DNA from: an uncultured Sutterella sp.
Lineage (GTDB): Bacteria; Pseudomonadota; Gammaproteobacteria; Burkholderiales; Burkholderiaceae_F
Assembly (NCBI GenBank): GCA_905198475.1
Contig: CAJKCQ010000025.1
Location: 1 to 30,665 of the forward strand
Length of the DNA: 30,665 nt
Direction: 5' to 3'
The translations under genes were made by a program, and so were the position numbers. The notes beneath the pieces were generated by a model. The model was given only the letters and a program-made list of their open reading frames with translations. It did no database searches and was not told where the DNA came from. Of this stretch, positions 25,718 through 30,665 are shown piece after piece. Every line of letters begins with the position of its first letter. Position 1 is the first letter of the stretch.

Positions 25718-26575
25718 ATGCAGCAAACGCCTGCGCTCTCCGGGCGCGTCCGCTTCATCCTCTGCGAGCCCGCGCATCCGGGCAACATCGGTTCGGCCGC
25801 ACGCGCCGTGAAGACCATGGGATTCCGCGACCTGCGGGTCGTCGCCCCATGGGAGCGCGGCTACCGCACGCACCCCGAAGCGGTCGCGTACGCGACGAGT
25901 TCGGTGGACGTGCTGCAGAATTCGCGCATGCACGAAACACTCGCCGAAGCCCTCGAAGGCGTCACCTTCGCCTGGGCGATGACGGGCTACGACCGCGAGT
26001 ACGGCCCGAAGCTCTCGCCCATGCGCGAGGCGGCGGGCAAGGCCGCCGCCTGGCTCGATCAGATGGAGGGCGACCTCGCCTTCGTCTTCGGCACTGAGCG
26101 CAGCGGCATGACGAACGAGGAGATCATGCTCTGCCAAGGGTGCGCGGCGATTCCCGCCGACCCGGCGAGCCCGAGCCTCAACCTCTCGCAGGCCGTGCAG
26201 ATCGCCGCCTACGAAATGCAGATGGCGCTCCTCGCGGCCGAGGGGCGCACGAGCGAGCTCTACGACTGGCAGGGACGCTTTGCAGGGGATGAACCCGCCT
26301 CGTCCGAGGCGATCGAGGGGTTCTACGGGCACTGGGAGCAGGCGATGGCCGCCTGCGGCTACCACAACCCGAAGAACCCGAGGCACCTGATGGACATGAC
26401 GCGCCGGATCTTCAGCCGCTCGGGCCTCTCGAAGAACGAGCTCGCGCTCCTGCGCGGCATCTGCGCGGCGATCATCGAGCCCAAGCGCGAGCGCATCGGC
26501 CGCAAGAAGGGACAAAAGGCGGAGCCTGCGCAGGCGCCCGGCTGCGTAGCGCAGACCGCCCCCGACGAAGACTGA
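25718..26575 (+). CDS. trmJ: tRNA (cytidine/uridine-2'-O-)-methyltransferase TrmJ
   Basis: A 285-residue SPOUT methyltransferase that methylates the ribose of nucleotide 32 in tRNA anticodon loops using S-adenosylmethionine. It has the three knotted-fold motifs: RFILCEPAHPGNIGSAARAVKTMGF (residues 7-33), FGTERSGMTNEE (about 124-135) and IPADPASPSLNLSQAVQIAAYE (about 144-165). The C-terminus is a basic dimer/RNA region ending in a Lys/Arg-rich and low-complexity tail. The frame extends to 25616 but residues before Met at 25718 do not match. Followed 40 bp later by cysE, an arrangement I know from betaproteobacteria. Confidence 0.93.
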   Translation: MQQTPALSGRVRFILCEPAHPGNIGSAARAVKTMGFRDLRVVAPWERGYRTHPEAVAYATSSVDVLQNSRMHETLAEALEGVTFAWAMTGYDREYGPKLSPMREAAGKAAAWLDQMEGDLAFVFGTERSGMTNEEIMLCQGCAAIPADPASPSLNLSQAVQIAAYEMQMALLAAEGRTSELYDWQGRFAGDEPASSEAIEGFYGHWEQAMAACGYHNPKNPRHLMDMTRRIFSRSGLSKNELALLRGICAAIIEPKRERIGRKKGQKAEPAQAPGCVAQTAPDED

Positions 26576-26615
26576 AGCCGCCCCATCCGCCGAACCCAGA
26601 AGGAAGCCCAAGGAC

Positions 26616-27443
26616 ATGTTTGAAGACGCCCGCGAACTCATCGCCACCATCAAGGAAAAGGACCCGGCCGCGCACAACACCGCCGAGATCCTCTTCGCCT
26701 ATCCGGGCTTTCACGCCCTCATCATCCACCGCGCGGCCCACTGGTGCCTGCTGCAGGGTTGGGAGGGCTTCGCGCGCTGGGTCTCGCACGTCGGCCGGTT
26801 CCTGACCGGCATTGAAATCCACCCGGGCGCGAAGATCGGACGCCGCGTCTTCATCGACCACGGCATGGGCGTCGTGATTGGCGAGACGGCGGAGGTGGGC
26901 GACGACTGCACGATCTACCACGGGGTGACCCTGGGCGGCACCTCGCTCACGAAGGGCGCAAAGCGTCACCCGACTCTGGGCCGCGGCGTCGTCGTGGGCG
27001 CGGGCGCGAAGGTGCTCGGCTCCTTCACGGTGGGCGACGGCGCGCAGATCGGATCCAACGCCGTTGTGGTGAAGCCCGTTCCGGCGGGCGCCACCGTGAT
27101 GGGCGTCCCGGGACGCATCGCCGCGCAGAAGCCGAAGACGGACGCCTCCGCGGACGAGAAGAAGGCGGCCGAACCCTTCCACGCCTACGGCGTCGGCGCG
27201 GCGGACCGCGACCCGTACGCGAGCTCGATCCTCGAGCTCGTGCGCGTCGTCGAGGCGCAGAGCGCCGAGATCAAGCGGCTCTCCGAAACGGTGAAGGCGC
27301 TCGGGGGCGCGGCCGAACCGGAGGTCGCCGTCTTCGACCGCTCGAAGCTCTGGCGCTCGGCCAGGGCCGCGATGCCGGCCGAAGCGGCCGACTCGCAAAA
27401 CGCTGCGGCGAAGCCCGCTGTAGAAGAGGCGCCCAAGGCCTGA
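26616..27443 (+). CDS. cysE: Serine O-acetyltransferase CysE
   Basis: A 275-residue enzyme making O-acetylserine from serine and acetyl-CoA, the first step of cysteine synthesis. Hexapeptide-repeat left-handed beta helix: IEIHPGAKIGRRVFIDHGMGVVIGETAEVGDDCTIYHGVTLGGT (about residues 65-110) carries the catalytic Asp-His pair and the second active-site His. The N-terminal helical part is short, as in EpsC-type enzymes, and no full SATase N-terminal domain is present. About 95 residues after PGRIA form an extension: one likely coiled coil (SSILELVRVVEAQSAEIKRLSETVKAL) and an Ala/Pro-rich tail. AAGGA is at 11 nt before the ATG. Cysteine feedback binding is known in the family. Confidence 0.94.
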   Translation: MFEDARELIATIKEKDPAAHNTAEILFAYPGFHALIIHRAAHWCLLQGWEGFARWVSHVGRFLTGIEIHPGAKIGRRVFIDHGMGVVIGETAEVGDDCTIYHGVTLGGTSLTKGAKRHPTLGRGVVVGAGAKVLGSFTVGDGAQIGSNAVVVKPVPAGATVMGVPGRIAAQKPKTDASADEKKAAEPFHAYGVGAADRDPYASSILELVRVVEAQSAEIKRLSETVKALGGAAEPEVAVFDRSKLWRSARAAMPAEAADSQNAAAKPAVEEAPKA

Positions 27444-27561
27444 CGGCTCCGCCGCAGACGGGCCGCCTGCACGACGCGTCCCGTCCCGTCCCGTCCGTCC
27501 GTTCTCGACGCCCTCCCTTCTGCGCCTTCGCAGGGCCGCTCCGTCAATCGCCCTAGAGAAA

Positions 27562-27583
27562 GCTAATCGTTCTCATTTAGAAT
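27562..27583 (+). promoter_or_regulatory. Fur-box-like operator overlapping a -10 element
   Basis: The 19 bp from 27562 to 27580 (gctaatcgttctcatttag) match the classic Fur consensus at 11 positions, including TAAT and TCATT. A -10-like TAGAAT (27578-27583) overlaps its right end, so Fur binding would block polymerase. The next start codon is 39 bp downstream, at the radical SAM gene, whose expected role in haem use fits iron control. The AT-rich patch stands out in a GC-rich gap. Confidence 0.6.
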
Positions 27584-27621
27584 CAGGGCACCCACCCACC
27601 TCACCGTCCGGATGCCCTGCC

Positions 27622-29109
27622 ATGCCTGAAGTCGTCGCGCAGCCTCTCTCCCAAACCGTCCCGTCGTCTCCGGCCCGGCCCGCCCGCCCTCATGCGCCGG
27701 ACGTCGACCTGCGGCTCGGCGCCTTTGCGCTCGAAGAGCCGAAGGCCTCCGGGGCGGAGCGCTCCGACGCGGAGGCGCTCCGCGGGACGGATGCGGCCGA
27801 AGCCCTGGAGATGCTCCTCGACCGGACGCGCCGGGGGCCGACCGTCGCCGAAGTGCACGTGCCTTTCTGCGAGACGAAGTGCGAGGGGTGCGGCTGCTGG
27901 CAGAACGAATACCGGCAGCTCGAGAGCAGCCGCTACGCCGACGCCGTCGTGAAGGAGATGGCCGTCTGGAGCGGAACGCACGCGCAGTCGGGCGCGCCCG
28001 TGCAGGCGCTGCGGATTGGCGGGGGCAATCCCACCGCGCTCGAAGCGGTGGACATCCTGAGGATTCTCTCGAATGCGCGGCGGCTGCTGCCGCTCGCGAA
28101 CGACTGCGAGGTGGTGATGGAGGCGCGCGTGCATCACTTCACCGAGGAGAAGATGGAGGCGGCCTTGGCCGGCGGCGTCACGCGCTTTGAATTTCCCGTG
28201 CGGAGCTTCAACACGGCCGTGCGCCGCGCCGTCGGACGCGTCGAGGAGGGCTTTGAGGCCGCGCGCCTCTTGGAGCGCCTCGCGCAGTACGACGAGGCGG
28301 GCGTGGCGGTGGAGTTGAACTACGGCCTTCCGGGACAGTCGCTCGACGTCTGGGAGAGCGACCTGAGGACGGCCTCGAGCCTCCCGCTCGACGGCCTCAC
28401 GCTGCGCGCCGCGGGCGAGCCCGACTTCCCTGGCGCCCGCCTGAAGACCGAGCGCGCCGCCGGGGCGGAGCTCCTCGCGGAATCGCACCGCCGGGCCTGC
28501 GGCCTTTTGGCGGGCGAAGGCTGGGACCGGCGCACCTCCGTGCGTTGGGGGCGCACCGAGCGCGACCGGAGCCTCTTCGAGGCCCTTGCGCTCGGCGACG
28601 CCGACCGTCTGGTCTTTGGTTCGGGCGCCCAAGGGCGGCTCTTCGGGTGGACCTACCGCATCGAAGGCGCTCTGGAAGCCTGGTACTCGGCCGTCTGGAT
28701 GGGCCGCCGGGCCGTTGCCGAAGTCTCCCGGCCCGAACCCGCCTGGCGCGCCGCGACGCTCCTCGTGCGCGGCGTCTTCGAAGGGCGCTTCTCCGTCAAG
28801 GCCGTTGAACGGCGCTCCGGCCTCGTGCTCGCGCCCGTTCTTGAACCGCTCATCGCGCAATGGCGCGCCGCGGGGCTCGTCACCGGAGGCGCGGACTGGG
28901 TCCGCTTGACCGATGCCGGGTGCTTTCACCATGCGCGGCTCGAGAGGGCGGCGTACGACTGCGTCAACGCCCGCGCGGCGCAGCTCCTGGAGCTTCCCGC
29001 TCCGGCCCTGCGCCGCCGCGGCGCCTTCCCGATCATGGCCGCAGACGCCTGGCGCGCGGTTGAAGCCGGCTGCGGGATGCTCGCTCCCAAAGCGGTGAGC
29101 GCGTCCTGA
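27622..29109 (+). CDS. Radical SAM protein, ChuW/HutW family (anaerobic haem degradation), coproporphyrinogen-oxidase-like
   Basis: A 495-residue radical SAM protein resembling ChuW/HutW, the anaerobilin synthase that opens haem without oxygen. The cluster motif is CETKCEGC (residues 92-99, CxxxCxxC), followed by GCWQN where relatives have GFYQN. Other family stretches are VVMEARVHHFTEEKMEAAL, VELNYGLPGQSLDVWESDL, LVFGSGAQGRLFGW and the C-terminal WRAATLLVRGVF and LTDAGCF. Two usual motifs differ: GGGTPTA reads GGGNPTA, and QSFN reads RSFN. The first about 70 residues are Pro/Ala-rich and probably extra. A Fur-like box precedes it and an intrinsic terminator follows. Alternative: a HemN-like enzyme of other specificity. 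Confidence 0.8.
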   Translation: MPEVVAQPLSQTVPSSPARPARPHAPDVDLRLGAFALEEPKASGAERSDAEALRGTDAAEALEMLLDRTRRGPTVAEVHVPFCETKCEGCGCWQNEYRQLESSRYADAVVKEMAVWSGTHAQSGAPVQALRIGGGNPTALEAVDILRILSNARRLLPLANDCEVVMEARVHHFTEEKMEAALAGGVTRFEFPVRSFNTAVRRAVGRVEEGFEAARLLERLAQYDEAGVAVELNYGLPGQSLDVWESDLRTASSLPLDGLTLRAAGEPDFPGARLKTERAAGAELLAESHRRACGLLAGEGWDRRTSVRWGRTERDRSLFEALALGDADRLVFGSGAQGRLFGWTYRIEGALEAWYSAVWMGRRAVAEVSRPEPAWRAATLLVRGVFEGRFSVKAVERRSGLVLAPVLEPLIAQWRAAGLVTGGADWVRLTDAGCFHHARLERAAYDCVNARAAQLLELPAPALRRRGAFPIMAADAWRAVEAGCGMLAPKAVSAS

Positions 29110-29173
29110 TGAAGCTTGAAAGTCGTCGAATACACACCTCACTAAATCTCTCCGAGGCTGAATTCTTGAATTT

Positions 29174-29197
29174 GCCCTGATTCCTCAGGGCTTTTTT
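29174..29197 (+). terminator. Intrinsic terminator after the radical SAM gene
   Basis: GCCCTGA (29174-29180), loop TTCC, TCAGGGC (29185-29191), followed by six T (29192-29197). A textbook stem and U-tract, 65 bp past the stop codon. Confidence 0.93.
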
Positions 29198-29199
29198 AT

Positions 29200-29239
29200 T
29201 TGCAAGAATGGGTGTGTTATGTTATAATGTACACCCATT
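29200..29239 (+). promoter_or_regulatory. Transposase promoter set inside an inverted repeat
   Basis: TTGCAA (29200-29205) and TATAAT (29223-29228) are 17 bp apart. The perfect 9-bp repeat AATGGGTGT (29207-29215) and ACACCCATT (29231-29239) brackets the -10. The repeat may be an operator or part of the element's left end. Confidence 0.7.
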
Positions 29240-30665
29240 AGCAGGAGAGCCGTTATGGATGCCGAATTCCCCATCAAAGTCCGAGAAGTCAAGATCCGTC
29301 ACAAGAGTGGCGTGACCTATGTTGAGCGTCGCCAATATCGTTATGACCCGAAACTCGGATACAATGTCGTGCTCAAGTCCGAGAGAATCGGCAAAATTGA
29401 CCCGGAAACCAATCAGATCGTTCCGTGTCGCCCCAAGAGAAAGAAGAGCGAGCCGAAGCCGGCGGCAGAACCTGTCAATTCTTCAGCTACGCGCGTGCGC
29501 ACAGGCTTGTCCGATCTGTTCGACTGGGCCGGGAAGTCCTCCGGCATGGAGGAGTGCGTGCGTCATTCCTTCAACGCAGGCGGTGACGCCGACAAGATCC
29601 TTTCAGTGGCTCGCTATCTTGTGGCTACCGGCGATCCCGTCAATCGAATCGACTCCTGGCAGCTTGATCATGACGTGCCTTATCGTCCCGGGCTCAGTCC
29701 GGACGTCTGCTATGAGCTCTTCGATCAAGTGGGGCTCAACGAAACCGGCATGCAGTCGCTGTTTACTCGTCTCGCTCATCTGAGCGAAGAAGATTCGGCG
29801 GTACTCGCCTTTGACTCCACAACAACGTCCAGCTACTCGCAGAATCTCGAGCCCTACATTCGCTCGGGTTTCAACAAGGCCGGCGACAATCTGCACACGT
29901 TCAAGCTGTGCACTTTCTATTCGGTCTTCAGTCGTTTGCCTGTCGCATTTGAAATGCAACCGGGCAATCTGGCCGACGTTACCTGCATGAAGAACGCCAT
30001 CAAGCGTGTGCAAAGCTATGGCTTGAAGAATCTGGAATTCATCGTGGACAACGGGTTTGCCAAGAAAGGCAACCTCGTAGACATGTTGCGCAACCACATT
30101 CAGTTCACTGCACGAGTCACGGTGACGGACTCCTGGGTCGCCCGGCATCTGGATGAAATTGACAAGGATGGATCAAGTGTACGAAGCCAACTCGAAGGTT
30201 GGGACAGCATCTGTCCGTTTGATTATGCTACGCACGGCGTGTCGCGTACGCGCATGGTGGAGTTGTCGTGGACTCGCGAACGCAGCCGCGGCGAAAGGAC
30301 CGAAGGTGACGTCGAGAAGAAATCCTTCCGCCTGTACCTGCACTACTATCGCAATGCCAACCGCACTCACGCCGACCGAGAAGCTCTGAAGACGCGGGTG
30401 ATGACTGTCAGGCAGATTCTTGAGAGCGGAGTCCCCATTGAAGCTCTCTCCGATGCCGATCAGGTGATCGCCGAAAAGTACTTGATTTGCACACGTGTCG
30501 GACGTGGCGGAAAGCTTCGAATTTCTCTGAATACAGAGGCGCTTCAGCGAGCAGAACGAAACTACGGCATTTTCTGCCTCGTGAGCAACAAGCACAAGGA
30601 TCCATGGGTTGTACTCAAGCGCTATCGCATGCGCAACCGCATCGAAGAATCGTATCGAGTCAGCA
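29207..30665 (+). mobile_element. Insertion sequence, left part, continuing beyond the window
   Basis: The element holds the transposase above. Its left boundary is uncertain: the 9-bp inverted repeat from 29207 to 29239 and the terminator at 29174-29197 place it within a few tens of bases of 29200. No target duplication can be tested because the right end lies outside the window. Confidence 0.65.
29255..30665 (+). CDS. IS4/IS1634-like DDE transposase, partial at the window edge
   Basis: The reading frame is open from the ATG at 29255 (AGGAG 7 nt upstream) to the last base, 470 codons, with no stop in the window. It carries a DDE triad pattern of IS4-type transposases: Asp 187 in LAFDSTT, Asp 265 in FIVDNGF and Glu 464 or 465 in RYRMRNRIEESYR, which matches the Y-R-E signature around the third residue. 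The first 80 residues are basic, with a YVERRQYRYDPKLGYNVVLKSE segment typical of IS1634 relatives. Base composition is lower in GC than the host genes, as expected for a mobile element. Only the 3' end and right terminus are missing, so intactness cannot be judged. Confidence 0.88.
   Translation, partial: MDAEFPIKVREVKIRHKSGVTYVERRQYRYDPKLGYNVVLKSERIGKIDPETNQIVPCRPKRKKSEPKPAAEPVNSSATRVRTGLSDLFDWAGKSSGMEECVRHSFNAGGDADKILSVARYLVATGDPVNRIDSWQLDHDVPYRPGLSPDVCYELFDQVGLNETGMQSLFTRLAHLSEEDSAVLAFDSTTTSSYSQNLEPYIRSGFNKAGDNLHTFKLCTFYSVFSRLPVAFEMQPGNLADVTCMKNAIKRVQSYGLKNLEFIVDNGFAKKGNLVDMLRNHIQFTARVTVTDSWVARHLDEIDKDGSSVRSQLEGWDSICPFDYATHGVSRTRMVELSWTRERSRGERTEGDVEKKSFRLYLHYYRNANRTHADREALKTRVMTVRQILESGVPIEALSDADQVIAEKYLICTRVGRGGKLRISLNTEALQRAERNYGIFCLVSNKHKDPWVVLKRYRMRNRIEESYRVS

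Noticed and set aside
24172..25818. N-terminal extension of yqhA in an open frame of 711 codons
   Set aside because: This part is antisense to ispDF; YqhA length and similarity begin at Met 24171 with a good ribosome binding site.

Overview
The window is high-GC DNA carrying housekeeping genes of a Gram-negative proteobacterium: a YceF-type Maf protein divergent from YceD, Mfd, a TrmJ-CysE pair, a Neisseria/Burkholderia-type trimeric porin and a FadL-type channel. The porin type, the TrmJ-CysE pair and the mix of DUF1703-type and archaeal-type ATPases suggest a gut betaproteobacterium (Burkholderiales, possibly Sutterellaceae). This is inference; no rRNA or tRNA gene is present to settle it.

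Layout. 1-1.4 kb: maf/yceF and yceD, divergent. 1.4-2.9 kb: a DUF234-type P-loop ATPase with a 15-bp tandem repeat upstream, standing where rpmF usually follows yceD. 3.0-7.7 kb: a birA-pyc operon on the minus strand (biotin ligase, then a 1235-residue pyruvate carboxylase with a C-terminal zinc ribbon). 7.7-8.5 kb: a long leader with hairpins, a 45-codon cysteine-rich ORF, mutually exclusive stems and an 11-bp tandem repeat. 8.5-11.35 kb: an ABC importer (Tat-exported binding protein, ATPase, permease). 11.4-13.15 kb: an AAA-ATPase/DUF1703 gene of lower GC. 13.2-14.4 kb: porin. 14.8-18.4 kb: mfd. 18.8-20.2 kb: brnQ. 20.3-21.75 kb: aldehyde dehydrogenase. 22.0-23.3 kb: FadL-type protein. 23.7-24.2 kb: yqhA. 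24.3-25.55 kb: fused ispDF. 25.7-27.4 kb: trmJ and cysE. 27.6-29.1 kb: a Fur-box-preceded ChuW/HutW-type radical SAM protein. 29.2 kb to the end: an IS4/IS1634-like transposase cut by the window edge.

How the genes fit together. BirA supplies the biotin that the adjacent pyruvate carboxylase needs. The ABC transporter lies behind a leader that looks able to sense translation, with cysteine codons clustered in a short ORF. The radical SAM enzyme is probably an iron-regulated anaerobic haem-opening enzyme, which fits an anoxic gut habitat. The two ATPase/nuclease-fold proteins and the IS element are the accessory parts. The most unusual observations are the cysteine-rich leader ORF with its alternative stems, the zinc-ribbon pyruvate carboxylase, the Asp-to-Gly change in the nuclease-like domain of the DUF234 ATPase together with its 15-bp repeat, and the altered radical SAM motifs.
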